64,000 nucleotides of DNA, from contig NZ_FORI01000004.1 in assembly GCF_900113965.1 (NCBI RefSeq), positions 62,001 to 126,000 of the forward strand, read 5' to 3'. The notes under the pieces are model-generated. The model had not been told where the DNA came from, made no database searches, and saw nothing but the letters and a program-made list of their open reading frames with translations. This stretch comes from Treponema bryantii (GTDB taxonomy: Bacteria > Spirochaetota > Spirochaetia > Treponematales > Treponemataceae). Made by a program: the position numbers and the translations under genes. The stretch's first letter is position 1. The number at the start of each line of letters is the position of its first letter. Below, in pieces: positions 47,259 to 56,733 of this stretch.

Positions 47259-48987
47259 CGATAATCTTCTGAATATCAGCAGTAATTCCGTCGCAGAGAG
47301 CTCCTGCCTTCTTCTTTGCATCAGCGAACCATGCATCAGAACCGTCTCCGGCTGGAACCATAGAGTTGATGTAGAACTTAATCTTAGGCTCTGTTCCAGA
47401 TGGACGTGCACTTACGATTGTACCGCTTTCAAGATAGAACTGGAGAACGTTGCTCTTTGGAAGATCTGGATCGCACATAAGGTCGCGAACCTTAACTACC
47501 TTCTGTCCGCCGAGAGTTGCTGGTGGGGTGCTTCTCATGTTAGCCATCATAGCCTTCATTGTCTGGCCACCCTGTGCTCCTGGGAAGTTCTGTGAAATAG
47601 CGCGGTCTTCAAAGTAACCGTACTCTTTGTACATATCATCGAGGTGCTCGAGGAGGCTCTTTCCCTGGCTTCTCCAGTAAAGAATCATTTCTGCACACAT
47701 AGCAGCAGCAGAAACACCGTCCTTATCCATTACTTCGCGTTCAATCTTGTAACCGTAGCTCTCTTCAAGACCGAATACATATTCGTGTGTTCCAGCCTTT
47801 TCGAACTCTGCTTCTTTAGCAGCAATCCACTTAAAGCCTGTAAGACAGTCGAACATTGTTACGCCGTATTTCTTACAGATGTAGTCACCAAATGGAGATG
47901 TTACGATTGAGCGTACACATCCAGGATTCTTTGGCATTTTTCCAAGTTCTGTGCGTGAGCGGAGAACATAGTCCATAAGGAGGGCACCCATCTGGTTTCC
48001 GCTGAGAAGAACGAAGTTTCCGTCCTTGTCTGGGAATGCTGTACCAAAGCGGTCTGCATCTGGGTCAGTTGCCATTACACCGTCTGCCTTTTCTTTCTTT
48101 GCAAGTTCAACTGCAAGAGTAAGAGCAGGCTTTTCTTCTGGGTTTGGCTTTTCAACAGTAGGGAAGTTTCCGTCCGGCTTTCTCTGTTCTGGAACAGTAA
48201 TAATGTTCAAGCCGAGGTCACCGAGAACCTTTTCAACATGCATAGCACCAGTTCCGTGGAGTGGTGTGTATACAATGCGAACGTCCTTAGCCTTTTCCTT
48301 GATGAGGTCAGGGCGGAAGAGCTGTGCCTTACACATAGCCCAGAACTGTTCGTCGATTTCTTTATCAATCATTACAAGCTTACCAGATTTGATAGCCTCG
48401 TCCTTAGACATAGACTTTACTTCTGTAACCTTGTTTACTTCTTCAATAATTCCAACATCATGTGGCTCAATTACCTGCGCACCGTCGTCCCAGTATGCTT
48501 TGTAACCGTTATACATTCTTGGGTTGTGAGATGCTGTAACAACAACACCAGTCTGTGCACCAAGCTTGCGGATTGCAAATGAAAGTTCTGGAGTTGGGCG
48601 GAGACCACTGAAAAGGTATGCCTTAATTCCGTTAGCAGCAAAAATGAGGGCTGTAGCTTCAGCAAATACATCTGAGTTCAATCGGCTGTCGTAAGCAACA
48701 ACTGCGCTCAATGTGCCGTCTTTTGCCTTTTCTGGGAATGCCTTAAGAACATAGTTAGCAAGTCCCTGTGTAGCCATGTTGATTTCGAGGGTGTTCATAC
48801 GGTTTGTACCACCACCCATAATTCCGCGGAGTCCACCAGTACCAAACTCAAGTGTCTGATAGAAGCGGTCTTCAAGTTCCTTATAATCTTCTTTTGCGAT
48901 AAGCTCTTCAACTTCCTTGCGGAATCTTTCATCTTTTTCAGCGGCGATATAATCTTTTGCACGCTTCAAGATTTCTTCTTTTTCCAT
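47242..48987 (-). CDS. Phosphoglucomutase/phosphomannomutase, first copy
   Basis: 581 residues of the alpha-D-phosphohexomutase family. The phosphoserine loop is VVTASHNPRMYNGYKAYW, the metal site ATDPDADRFG, the sugar-specific loop GLEESYGYKI, and the phosphate-binding SARPSGTEPKIKFY close to the end. Length and motifs match the PgcA-type glucose 1-/6-phosphate interconversion enzyme. GGAG precedes the ATG. A second related enzyme is encoded just upstream on the same strand. Confidence 0.93.
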   Translation of the reverse strand: MEKEEILKRAKDYIAAEKDERFRKEVEELIAKEDYKELEDRFYQTLEFGTGGLRGIMGGGTNRMNTLEINMATQGLANYVLKAFPEKAKDGTLSAVVAYDSRLNSDVFAEATALIFAANGIKAYLFSGLRPTPELSFAIRKLGAQTGVVVTASHNPRMYNGYKAYWDDGAQVIEPHDVGIIEEVNKVTEVKSMSKDEAIKSGKLVMIDKEIDEQFWAMCKAQLFRPDLIKEKAKDVRIVYTPLHGTGAMHVEKVLGDLGLNIITVPEQRKPDGNFPTVEKPNPEEKPALTLAVELAKKEKADGVMATDPDADRFGTAFPDKDGNFVLLSGNQMGALLMDYVLRSRTELGKMPKNPGCVRSIVTSPFGDYICKKYGVTMFDCLTGFKWIAAKEAEFEKAGTHEYVFGLEESYGYKIEREVMDKDGVSAAAMCAEMILYWRSQGKSLLEHLDDMYKEYGYFEDRAISQNFPGAQGGQTMKAMMANMRSTPPATLGGQKVVKVRDLMCDPDLPKSNVLQFYLESGTIVSARPSGTEPKIKFYINSMVPAGDGSDAWFADAKKKAGALCDGITADIQKIIDAASK

Positions 48988-49037
48988 ATATTAAACTCCT
49001 GTATTAAAAGGTATTATATACTTTTATCTGTTTTTTG

Positions 49038-50801
49038 TCATTTATCAGACTTTTTAATCAAATCTGTTTCCCACTCAAGCAGTGCCTTTTCCATTTCAGC
49101 ATTGTCGCCTTTTACATCACACATGATGCGGAAAACAGGTTCTGTACCGCTGCCTCTCATCCAGATAAAGGCAAGTGGCTTTTTATCTTTATCCTTAAAG
49201 ATAACTTTAAGTCCGCCTTTTCCTGATTCTGAGAAATCCTTTACATCGCGGGTTTCTTTTGTACCCTTTGTGATTACTGCTTCCCAGCTTTCAATACCGT
49301 ATTTCTTTTTAAGGTCAGAAGACTTTTTCTTCCAGTCTGCTTCAAAGGCTTTCTGGAAAGCGGCCTTAAGTTTTGTATGGTCGGTTGTCTTTACTTTAAG
49401 TACGGCACGTGGTTCTGAAACTCCGGTTGTAGTATAAACCGGCAGAGATGCAATAATATCTGTAAGAGTAAAATCTTCTTTATATTTATGACCAGATTTA
49501 TTGCACCACATTTCATAAAGACCGCCTTCTCTCATCATAAGAAGCTTTAGAAGTGCAAAGATTGTATTAAGAGGATCGCGAACTGCAGCAGGGTAAGTAA
49601 TTGTACCGCCGTTTGAACCTTCACCAAGAATACGAACTGTATAGCCTTCCTCGCGTTTTTCACGTGCAAGATTTACTACATTTGCTTCACCAACTTCTGC
49701 GCGGAAAACCTGTGCTCCGAGTGCCTGTGCAATTTCTTCAATACGCATTGAAGTAGGGCAGTTTACAGCAACTGCAGCCTTAAAGTCTTTTTCATCACTG
49801 TGCTGCCAGATTGAATAGGTAAGTTCAGCAAGAACAGAAAGACTGAAAACTTCCTGTGCCTTAAGAATTACTGCCTTACTGGCTTTTTCATCCCAGTAAA
49901 CAATATTACCGCGATCGCCGTCGCAGTCCGGCATGTAGCCGAGAACAACTTCGTTGTAGCCTTCCTTATGGAGACGCTCCATTTCAGCTGCTACGTGTAC
50001 AAGGTTCTCTGCTTCCGGAATGATTTCATGGGCAATTTCAAAATCATTTATAGAATAGAAATTGATATGGCGCTCTTTAAAATAATCACGGTCAATACTC
50101 TGATATCTTGAGCTGCCATTAAAGTCGCAGACAACTCCAAGAGGATGAGCAGTAATATAACTATCCAGCATTCCAAAGAAATCTGTCTGATATTCTTTGT
50201 TATCTGTACCAGTAATAGTCTCGTTGATAAAGTTTTTATATGCGGCAAGGGCATTGTGTTTTGAACTGTCCTTTACATCATATACAGACTTAAGTTCTGA
50301 AGTTGTACATGAGTAGGCTTTTTTTACAGCTTCTGCAACACCTGCATCATCAGAAAGTCGTTTCAGAAAATCTTCAACGAGTTTTGCATTTTCCTGAGCA
50401 CAGAGAACTCCGCCGTCATTGGTACCGAATTTAATACCATTATGACCAACAGGATTATGACTTGCAGAAATGTAAATAAAGCCGTCAAGCTTCTTTGCAT
50501 AAGCCATAATTTCTGGTGCTGAGGTAACTGCTGAATACTGGATTATTGCACCCTTTTTGATAAGGGCGTGAATCATTGCATCTGCAATTGCTGGACCTGT
50601 TGGACGTGCGTCAATTCCAAGGGCAATTACAGGACTCTCCTGACCGGCTTGTTTGCTGATATAATCAAAAAAAACATCTGCCGCAATTACGGCAATGCTT
50701 CTGTCAGTTTCTGTAATTTCAGGACTTTTATCCTGCTCGTCTCCGGATGCTGCAAATACCTTACGCCAGCCGGATGCTGACAAAATCATATTATGTTCCA
50801 A
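49038..50801 (-). CDS. Phosphohexomutase family protein, second copy
   Basis: 587 residues. The start is taken as TTG 50801 because GGGAG lies seven bases upstream of it; the next ATG (50789) is too far from any site. The family motifs are YISASHNPVGHNGIKFG (phosphoserine), MPDCDGDRGN (metal), and WMRGSGTEPVFRI (phosphate). The metal loop differs from the usual DPDADR, hinting at a different substrate from the neighbour. Substrate not assigned. Confidence 0.88.
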   Translation of the reverse strand: MEHNMILSASGWRKVFAASGDEQDKSPEITETDRSIAVIAADVFFDYISKQAGQESPVIALGIDARPTGPAIADAMIHALIKKGAIIQYSAVTSAPEIMAYAKKLDGFIYISASHNPVGHNGIKFGTNDGGVLCAQENAKLVEDFLKRLSDDAGVAEAVKKAYSCTTSELKSVYDVKDSSKHNALAAYKNFINETITGTDNKEYQTDFFGMLDSYITAHPLGVVCDFNGSSRYQSIDRDYFKERHINFYSINDFEIAHEIIPEAENLVHVAAEMERLHKEGYNEVVLGYMPDCDGDRGNIVYWDEKASKAVILKAQEVFSLSVLAELTYSIWQHSDEKDFKAAVAVNCPTSMRIEEIAQALGAQVFRAEVGEANVVNLAREKREEGYTVRILGEGSNGGTITYPAAVRDPLNTIFALLKLLMMREGGLYEMWCNKSGHKYKEDFTLTDIIASLPVYTTTGVSEPRAVLKVKTTDHTKLKAAFQKAFEADWKKKSSDLKKKYGIESWEAVITKGTKETRDVKDFSESGKGGLKVIFKDKDKKPLAFIWMRGSGTEPVFRIMCDVKGDNAEMEKALLEWETDLIKKSDK

Positions 50802-50907
50802 GTTTATACTCCCATTAAACTTTGATTTTATAATTTTAACACGGAATTCTGTATTTTACAAATTAAATATGGAGAACCAGAAAAATGCTTCTTTGCGGAC
50901 TTACACT

Positions 50908-51771
50908 TTATTTAATTACAATGTTGTAATTAAGCTGCTTCACATTACCAAGAACATCTGAAATAGAGAGTCCAAGAGTTGCGCGGCCCGGAGTAAACAT
51001 TACTTCTCCAAGCAGCTGAAGCTCGTCATTTGGATAAATATCTGCATCTGTGTATTTCTTTTTACCGATGATACAAAGCTTATTATTTTCCTGAATAATC
51101 ATGTCATAAGAAAGCTGGTCTACAATTACACCGTTAATTGAAACTGAAGTTTTATAAGGTGCAGCAATAGGATTTCTTTTTGAATAAACTTTATACAAAC
51201 CTGATGAATAAGTTTTGTAAACGTTAATATCATAATAATCATTATTTTTATTAACAATCATAATGCCTGAAAGAGAAAGTGGGATTTCTTCTTCTGCACG
51301 TGGCATAAGAACTGTAGGATTAATTGCAGATTTGTTTTTAGCATCAATGATTTTAAATTCAAGGTTACCGTTGTTTTCCTGATAGCCTGAGTTACCGCTG
51401 GAAGCGATAATGGCTCCTGCATCAATTGTATGTTCATTTTCATTTTTGATTGTAAGAGTGTCTGCATCAAGATTGCCATATACAGAAACCAAATCATCAT
51501 TATGAGCAAGAATTACTGCTGTACCAAGAGTAGAAGGGAAGAAGGCAGAATCATCTGAGTTCTCTGTTAGAATGGCTGTAATAAAACCTTCATCTGCAGC
51601 TTTTACTTCTTCCGGCTCAGAAAAGATTACAGAAGTGCTTAATATACCACCTCTGTTCTGGCCAAAATAAGAATTAAAAGAATTCTTAGATATTTCTGTT
51701 TGAGGCCAGTCAAAAGCAAAGCCGCTAAAAACTGAAAAAATAACTGCTGTAGTTAAAATTGTTTTTTTCAT
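50908..51771 (-). CDS. Secreted protein with degenerate LytM (M23) fold
   Basis: 287 residues with a signal peptide (TTAVIFSVFSGFAFD). Residues ~30-165 follow the LytM order: FGQNRGGILSTSVIF, then GTAVILAHNDDLVSVYGNL and GAIIASSGNSGYQENNGN, ending LEFKIIDAKNKSAINPTVLM. The zinc histidines of M23 peptidases (the first histidine and the HxH strand) are not there; LEFKII replaces LHFEI. It would be a non-catalytic peptidoglycan-associated protein. It follows the beta-propeller gene by three bases. Confidence 0.68.
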   Translation of the reverse strand: MKKTILTTAVIFSVFSGFAFDWPQTEISKNSFNSYFGQNRGGILSTSVIFSEPEEVKAADEGFITAILTENSDDSAFFPSTLGTAVILAHNDDLVSVYGNLDADTLTIKNENEHTIDAGAIIASSGNSGYQENNGNLEFKIIDAKNKSAINPTVLMPRAEEEIPLSLSGIMIVNKNNDYYDINVYKTYSSGLYKVYSKRNPIAAPYKTSVSINGVIVDQLSYDMIIQENNKLCIIGKKKYTDADIYPNDELQLLGEVMFTPGRATLGLSISDVLGNVKQLNYNIVIK

Positions 51772-51774
51772 ATA

Positions 51775-52833
51775 TTATTCCCTTGAGATTGAAAGCTTAG
51801 AAATTGAATTATCTTTTCCAAGATAAATATTGTTGTCTGCGGCATGTATAAATGCTGAATCAGCGGTGAAAGAGAAAGAACCTTCAAGTGTATCTGTATT
51901 ATCAATTATTGAAACTGTATAAGTATTCTTTTCTTTCCCAATCAAAACTGTAAGATCGTCGGTTTCTTCAATATTTAAAAGCTTATCTTTTAAATCAAGT
52001 GTTTTTTCTTCTTTTGTATCAAGATTGTAGATTCCAAGGCCTTTATAGAAGTTATAGAAAACCCGTTTTCCATCTTTGCTGAAGTGAACAATTGTGCGGT
52101 ATGGAGAATCATGCTCAAAGAATCTGTGGTAAATTATTTTCTGCTGATTTTCTTCGCGATGAGATAAAACAAAACGCTGCTGTTTATGTCCTGAAATAGA
52201 AGCAATGTACTGTCCATCTTCTGAAATATCAATTCCAAGAATTATAGGATAGTCACTTCCGCCAGGAGCAAAATCAATTTCTGTAGAACCATTTTCATTA
52301 TTCAGCACTTTGATGCTTCCGTTTGAAAGTCCTACAGCAGTATATTTTTCTTTTGCAACAAATGCTGTAATAGGGAAAGTACCTTCAAAAGTCCACAAAA
52401 CCTTACCTGTATCATCACACTTTGAGAATGAACAGCCGCCTGGTAAAAATACATACACTAAAGAATCGCAGAAATAAGGAAAACCATTTGCTTCAATTGT
52501 ACCGGCTTTTGTACCATCTGCTTTAAAAAAATCTGTATTTTTTGCTTCAGAATTGTAAGTTGCAAAATAAGAATCTGAAATTGAAACTTTAGAAGGGAAG
52601 GTCTTATAAAGGGAGATGTTTCCATCTTCATCAAAATAACCGAGAGTCTGTCCAAGGTGGAAATAAGACTGTGCCTTAGAAGATTCTTTTATAACAGGAT
52701 TTGCTGTACTGATTTTCCATACAGGAGTTAAACTATATTCTTTATTTAAGGGTTTTGCTGTCAAAAGTATATAAATGATTGAAATTAACAGAATTAAAAA
52801 TAATGCAAGGCCAATGTGTTTTTTTGCTTTCAT
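51775..52833 (-). CDS. Membrane-anchored beta-propeller-like protein
   Basis: 352 residues from ATG 52833; a longer frame exists but the N-terminal anchor HIGLALFLILLISIIYILL starts here. The rest is repeated beta segments such as YTAVGLSNGSIKVLNNENGS and GIDISEDGQYIASISG, resembling WD40/PQQ blades. It is fixed in the inner membrane with the propeller in the periplasm. It heads a two-gene transcript with the degenerate LytM protein. A promoter ends six bases before the ATG. Confidence 0.7.
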   Translation of the reverse strand: MKAKKHIGLALFLILLISIIYILLTAKPLNKEYSLTPVWKISTANPVIKESSKAQSYFHLGQTLGYFDEDGNISLYKTFPSKVSISDSYFATYNSEAKNTDFFKADGTKAGTIEANGFPYFCDSLVYVFLPGGCSFSKCDDTGKVLWTFEGTFPITAFVAKEKYTAVGLSNGSIKVLNNENGSTEIDFAPGGSDYPIILGIDISEDGQYIASISGHKQQRFVLSHREENQQKIIYHRFFEHDSPYRTIVHFSKDGKRVFYNFYKGLGIYNLDTKEEKTLDLKDKLLNIEETDDLTVLIGKEKNTYTVSIIDNTDTLEGSFSFTADSAFIHAADNNIYLGKDNSISKLSISRE

Positions 52834-52839
52834 AATTAA

Positions 52840-52868
52840 ATAATATAGTATAAACGTTATAATTTCAA
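52840..52868 (-). promoter_or_regulatory. Leaderless-type promoter for the beta-propeller operon
   Basis: Minus strand: TTGAAA (52868-52863), 17-nt spacer, TATTAT (52845-52840), then six bases and the ATG at 52833. There is no Shine-Dalgarno. Confidence 0.55.
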
Positions 52869-52888
52869 TTAATTGATAACCGCTAATC

Positions 52889-52894
52889 TTGACA
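52889..52894 (+). promoter_or_regulatory. -35 box for the HTH-PTS gene
   Basis: A perfect TTGACA at 52889-52894. No strong -10 lies at the usual 16-18 bases; AAATAT (52914) is 19 bases away. The ATG at 52972 has GAGG upstream, so a leader of ~45 bases is expected. Confidence 0.4.
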
Positions 52895-52971
52895 AAATAC
52901 CGTAAAGTATGCAAAATATTCTAAAGATTTCAAGGGAAATGATTAAAAAATAGTCAAGCGAGGTAAATCAA

Positions 52972-53619
52972 ATGGAAGACGATATCCTTACAATTGAGGA
53001 AGTAGCAAAATATCTGCGTGTATCAGACAGAACTGTATATGATTGGGCTCAGAAAGGTGAGATTCCAGCTGGAAAAATTGGAACTGTATGGCGTTTTAAG
53101 AAATCAGAAGTAGAAAACTGGGTAAATGCACGCCTTTCTTCAGATTCTGCAAAGCAGGCTGAACAGACTGTTCAGGTTAGAAATATTCTTTCTCCAGATA
53201 GAATTGTCTTCATTAATCAAACTTCAAAACATGATTCTCTTGTAGAGCTTGCTGATGTTCTCGCTACTGCACCACAGGTAAAAGATGGTGCTGAGCTTAC
53301 TCAGGAAATCCTTAAGCGTGAAGAACTTATGTCTACTGCTATTGGCCGTGGAATTGCTATTCCTCACGTACGACTTTCTTCTGTAACTGATCTTGTTATG
53401 GCAGTTGGTGTTTGCCGTAAGCCTATTGCAGATTTCCAGACTATTGATGATCAGCCTGTAAATCTTCTTTTTATGATTGCTGCAGCTTATAACCAGCACT
53501 CATATTACCTTAAGACTATTTCTCACTTCAGTGCTAAGTTCAAGGATAAGGATTTGCGTGATGCAATGCTTTCTTCTTTGAATGAAAAAGAAGTTTACGA
53601 CCTTTTGATGAAGGCATAA
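52972..53619 (+). CDS. Helix-turn-helix and PTS IIA (PtsN-like) fusion protein
   Basis: 215 residues. The first ~50 form an excisionase/MerR-type HTH (TIEEVAKYLRVSDRTVYDWA ... PAGKIGTVWRFKKSEVENW). After a short linker, residues ~75-215 are a fructose-type PTS EIIA domain with the phosphorylatable histidine in AIPHVRLSS near residue 132. This fusion suggests a regulator whose DNA binding is tuned by PtsP/HPr phosphorylation, as in nitrogen-PTS regulators. Target genes are unknown. Treponemes lack most sugar PTS permeases, so a regulatory role is reasonable. Confidence 0.85.
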   Translation: MEDDILTIEEVAKYLRVSDRTVYDWAQKGEIPAGKIGTVWRFKKSEVENWVNARLSSDSAKQAEQTVQVRNILSPDRIVFINQTSKHDSLVELADVLATAPQVKDGAELTQEILKREELMSTAIGRGIAIPHVRLSSVTDLVMAVGVCRKPIADFQTIDDQPVNLLFMIAAAYNQHSYYLKTISHFSAKFKDKDLRDAMLSSLNEKEVYDLLMKA

Positions 53620-53627
53620 ACCGGCTT

Positions 53628-54824
53628 CTATTCATTAAAAGTCACCGGAATCCATTTTGTTCTGTCGGCGTGGTCTTGTGAGATCATGCCCCAGGTAACT
53701 TTGGCCGTGGTTTCACCAATCAGGTATTCACGGCCATTTTCCATTGTGTATGTCTGGCCTGGGGCAGGGATATCAGTTACAACCACGGCGTGAGAATATT
53801 CCTGGGAAATTAAAATCGCTGTATCTATTCCTGTATAATTTATTAGTGCACTTATCAGCATACTGCGGCTGTCACAATCATTTCCTTTTCCACAAAGTAC
53901 ACCAGGAAGGCTTGTAAAATCTGATTCATTTTTACTTTTAGCACGTTCATAACTAAAGGTCTGTACCCAGCTAAGAAGGGCTTGAGCATATTTTATATCT
54001 GCATCATGTGGATATGATTTTTTAAGTTCCGGGTAAAGTGCTTTGTAGATGTCTGCGGCAGACTGCTGAATTCTTCCGGCATTATCGCGGTAAATCATTC
54101 TATAATAACGCTGCCATGCTTCCTTCCAGAGTTTGTGTTTTCCGTATAAAGTCAAAACTGCATATTCAAGGTCTACAACAAATTTAGCTGCATCTTCATC
54201 ACTTTTATCGACAGAAGTTTTAATCTGCTTTCCTCCAATGTTTAAGGAAATGGCTTTACGGCCTTCTGGAGGAAATGCATAACTTGTGATTATTCCCGGT
54301 GTGTTATAAAACTCATCATTTATACAAAGCGAGTTCACAGTAGATATAATAAACTGCTCGCAGGCTCTCTGCGCTTCTGGTGCATAACAGAGCAAAAGAA
54401 CATAATAATTCTTTTCTCTTAATGGAGCGGTTACTGCCCAGCCAAAATAATTATCATCAAGAGTCATAGTAAAGGTGCTGATTCCGCATTCTGCTTTATT
54501 CCACAAAAATGAATCTGTATCACCTGTGGCACTAAGCTTTGTAAGATTTTTCTTGAGAACCTCTGCAGATGTTTTTGCATCCGGTTCTTCAGTTATTTTC
54601 ATAACAAGGGTAACGGGGAGGTTAGGATGGGAAAAAACGTAAGACATTCCATCCTGTGTATAATCTGCAATTTCAAAGCCTTCCGGAATATCAAGTGAAA
54701 AGCCAAAATCCCTGTCTGTTATTTTTTCTGCAAAAGAAAAGCCTGAAAATAATACAAATGTGATTAAGAGAAAAAATATGCGGTGCAAGGTATTGTGAGT
54801 CATTTTATTGTAAAATCTTGTCAT
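53628..54824 (-). CDS. Secreted transglutaminase-like protein
   Basis: 398 residues with a signal peptide (IFFLLITFVLFSGFSFA). GGAGG lies nine bases before ATG 54824, which decides the start. The C-terminal third holds the transglutaminase-like triad: Cys in GNDCDSRSMLISAL near residue 315, His in SHAVVVTD near 346, and the Asp of VVTD a few residues later. The N-terminal part is unassigned. Such proteins may be peptidases or cross-linking enzymes; activity cannot be told. It is divergent from the rluD-like gene, which shares its promoter region. Confidence 0.78.
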   Translation of the reverse strand: MTRFYNKMTHNTLHRIFFLLITFVLFSGFSFAEKITDRDFGFSLDIPEGFEIADYTQDGMSYVFSHPNLPVTLVMKITEEPDAKTSAEVLKKNLTKLSATGDTDSFLWNKAECGISTFTMTLDDNYFGWAVTAPLREKNYYVLLLCYAPEAQRACEQFIISTVNSLCINDEFYNTPGIITSYAFPPEGRKAISLNIGGKQIKTSVDKSDEDAAKFVVDLEYAVLTLYGKHKLWKEAWQRYYRMIYRDNAGRIQQSAADIYKALYPELKKSYPHDADIKYAQALLSWVQTFSYERAKSKNESDFTSLPGVLCGKGNDCDSRSMLISALINYTGIDTAILISQEYSHAVVVTDIPAPGQTYTMENGREYLIGETTAKVTWGMISQDHADRTKWIPVTFNE

Positions 54825-54846
54825 TTTGGAAAGCCTCCGTTATGAT
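54818..54846 (+). promoter_or_regulatory. Leaderless-type promoter for the pseudouridine synthase gene
   Basis: TTGTCA (54818-54823), 17-nt spacer, TATGAT (54841-54846), six bases, ATG 54853. It overlaps the start codon region of the divergent transglutaminase gene, so the two genes may interfere with each other's expression. Confidence 0.6.
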
Positions 54847-54852
54847 TATCGG

Positions 54853-55515
54853 ATGAATATGATTCCTATTATATATGAGAATGACGAAATAATAATTATA
54901 AATAAACCGGCAGGGCTTGCTGTTCAAGGCGGGCAGGGGGTTGTTCACTCTGTAGACCGGGACTTTGCCGAGCAGGTTGGATATAAAATTTATCTTGTAC
55001 ATCGTCTTGATAAAGACACCGCAGGCCTTATGGTAGTTACAAAAAATCCTGTTGCTGCCGGAAAATGGACAAAACTTATCGGTTCAAAAATCGTAAAAAA
55101 AGAATATTTAGCTTTATGTGCCGGAAAAATGCCTGCAAATAAAGGTATAATTCATGAAGATATTGTGCAGCATGGAGATCAGAAGTCTGCTGTTACACAT
55201 TATCAGGTAGAACAGGAAACTGATGTTGCCATTGATAATGAGGCTTCTGAAATAAAATCTGTTCATTTATCTTTAGTACGCCTGGTTCTCGAAACTGGTC
55301 GTATGCATCAGATTCGTATTCACCTTGCAAAAAACAACTGCCCGATTGCCGGAGATGACCAGCACGGAAACTTTAAGGTAAACAAGATCCTCAAAAAAGC
55401 CTGCGGTATAAAACGTCTTCAGCTTGCGGCCGTACGGCTTACTGTTCCACTTGATGGAAAAGAACGAATCTTCGAGATTCCAAATCCCTTGAATTTCTCT
55501 GCCTTCCAAAATTAA
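54853..55515 (+). CDS. RluA/RluD-family pseudouridine synthase
   Basis: 220 residues from ATG 54853; a TTG at 54826 is unlikely. The catalytic motif HRLDKDTAGLMVV with the nucleophilic Asp is near residue 50, followed by the RMHQIRIHLA region near 150. There is no S4 domain, so it is a compact RluA-type enzyme that modifies rRNA or tRNA uridine; the site cannot be assigned. Divergent from the transglutaminase-like gene. Confidence 0.88.
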   Translation: MNMIPIIYENDEIIIINKPAGLAVQGGQGVVHSVDRDFAEQVGYKIYLVHRLDKDTAGLMVVTKNPVAAGKWTKLIGSKIVKKEYLALCAGKMPANKGIIHEDIVQHGDQKSAVTHYQVEQETDVAIDNEASEIKSVHLSLVRLVLETGRMHQIRIHLAKNNCPIAGDDQHGNFKVNKILKKACGIKRLQLAAVRLTVPLDGKERIFEIPNPLNFSAFQN

Positions 55516-55523
55516 TAAAATAA

Positions 55524-55532
55524 TGCTATAAT
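55524..55532 (+). promoter_or_regulatory. Extended -10 promoter for rfbB, predicted leaderless
   Basis: TG-C-TATAAT at 55524-55532 is an exact extended -10, ending seven bases before ATG 55540. The -35 (TTCCAA, 55504-55509) is poor, which extended -10 promoters tolerate. Confidence 0.55.
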
Positions 55533-55539
55533 AGAAGAT

Positions 55540-56673
55540 ATGAGAAAACTTCAAAACATACTTATCACTGGTGGAGCCGGATTCATCGGTTCAAATTTCA
55601 TTCATTATCTTTTTGGACAATCTTCCGCAGAAGGAAATCTTTTTAATGATGCTAATTTCACGGGTAAAATAGTAAACGTTGACTGCCTTACATATGCAGG
55701 TAACCTTGAAAGCCTTGCAGATATAGAAGCAAAGTTTGGAAGCGGAGTAGCAGAAGCAGACCGCCGATATTTCTTTGAAAAAGTTGATATCTGCGACCGC
55801 CCTCAGATTGAGCGTATTTTCAAGCAGTATGATATTGATACAGTAATTCACTTTGCTGCAGAAAGCCATGTAGACCGTTCTATTCTTGGTCCAGAAGCTT
55901 TTATGAAAACAAACGTAATGGGTACATTCACTCTGCTTGATGTTGCCCGCAATTACTGGAAGAAGGAAGACGGTAGCCTTCGTGACGATGTTCTTTTCCA
56001 TCATATCTCAACTGATGAAGTTTATGGTTCTCTTGGAGAAACAGGATATTTCCGTGAGGATACACCTTATGATCCAAGAAGTCCTTATTCATCTTCAAAG
56101 GCTTCGTCTGACCACGTTGTAATGGCATATTTCCATACTTACGGTCTTCCAATCACACTTTCAAACTGTACAAATAACTATGGTCCATATCAGTTCCCGG
56201 AAAAACTTCTTCCTTTGATGATCAGCAATATCCGTGATGGAAAGAATCTTCCTGTTTACGGAAAAGGCGACAATATTCGCGACTGGATTTATGTAGAAGA
56301 TCACAACCGCGCAGTATGGCTCATTGTAAACAAGGGCGTAACTGGTGAAAAATACAATATTGGCGGTGAAAATGAATGGCAGAACATCAAACTGCTTCAT
56401 AAGGTAATTGAACTCACTGCAGCTCAGACTGGTAAAAAGGTTGAAGATGTTGAAAAGACAATTACTTACGTTAAAGACCGCCCTGGCCACGACAAGCGTT
56501 ATGCAATTGACTGTACAAAAATTAAGACTCAGCTTGGCTGGGAAAGAAAGATGACTTTTGAAGAAGGTCTTTTGGAAACAGTTAAGTGGTATCTTAAGAA
56601 CAGCGAATGGATTAATAATATCCTTAATGGTTCTTATAAACAGTGGGTTGAAAAGAACTACGCCAACCGCTAA
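55540..56673 (+). CDS. rfbB: dTDP-glucose 4,6-dehydratase
   Basis: 377 residues, slightly long for RfbB. The NAD-binding GGAGFIGSNFIHYLF is near residue 10, the catalytic Thr-Asp-Glu is in STDEVYGS near 157, and the Tyr-Lys pair is in SPYSSSKASSD near 182. It makes dTDP-4-keto-6-deoxyglucose for dTDP-rhamnose or related sugars. No rfbA, C or D neighbours are here; it is followed by a bactofilin gene. Confidence 0.94.
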   Translation: MRKLQNILITGGAGFIGSNFIHYLFGQSSAEGNLFNDANFTGKIVNVDCLTYAGNLESLADIEAKFGSGVAEADRRYFFEKVDICDRPQIERIFKQYDIDTVIHFAAESHVDRSILGPEAFMKTNVMGTFTLLDVARNYWKKEDGSLRDDVLFHHISTDEVYGSLGETGYFREDTPYDPRSPYSSSKASSDHVVMAYFHTYGLPITLSNCTNNYGPYQFPEKLLPLMISNIRDGKNLPVYGKGDNIRDWIYVEDHNRAVWLIVNKGVTGEKYNIGGENEWQNIKLLHKVIELTAAQTGKKVEDVEKTITYVKDRPGHDKRYAIDCTKIKTQLGWERKMTFEEGLLETVKWYLKNSEWINNILNGSYKQWVEKNYANR

Positions 56674-56733
56674 CACTGAAACTGCAGTTTTGGATTTATT
56701 GATAAAAACAAGGTAAAAAGGTAAACTAAGAAT

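Noticed and set aside
47259-47411. N-terminal extension of the DnaQ-like exonuclease
   Set aside because: This part overlaps the phosphomutase coding end in another frame and is not exonuclease-like; ATG 47258 fits the first motif.
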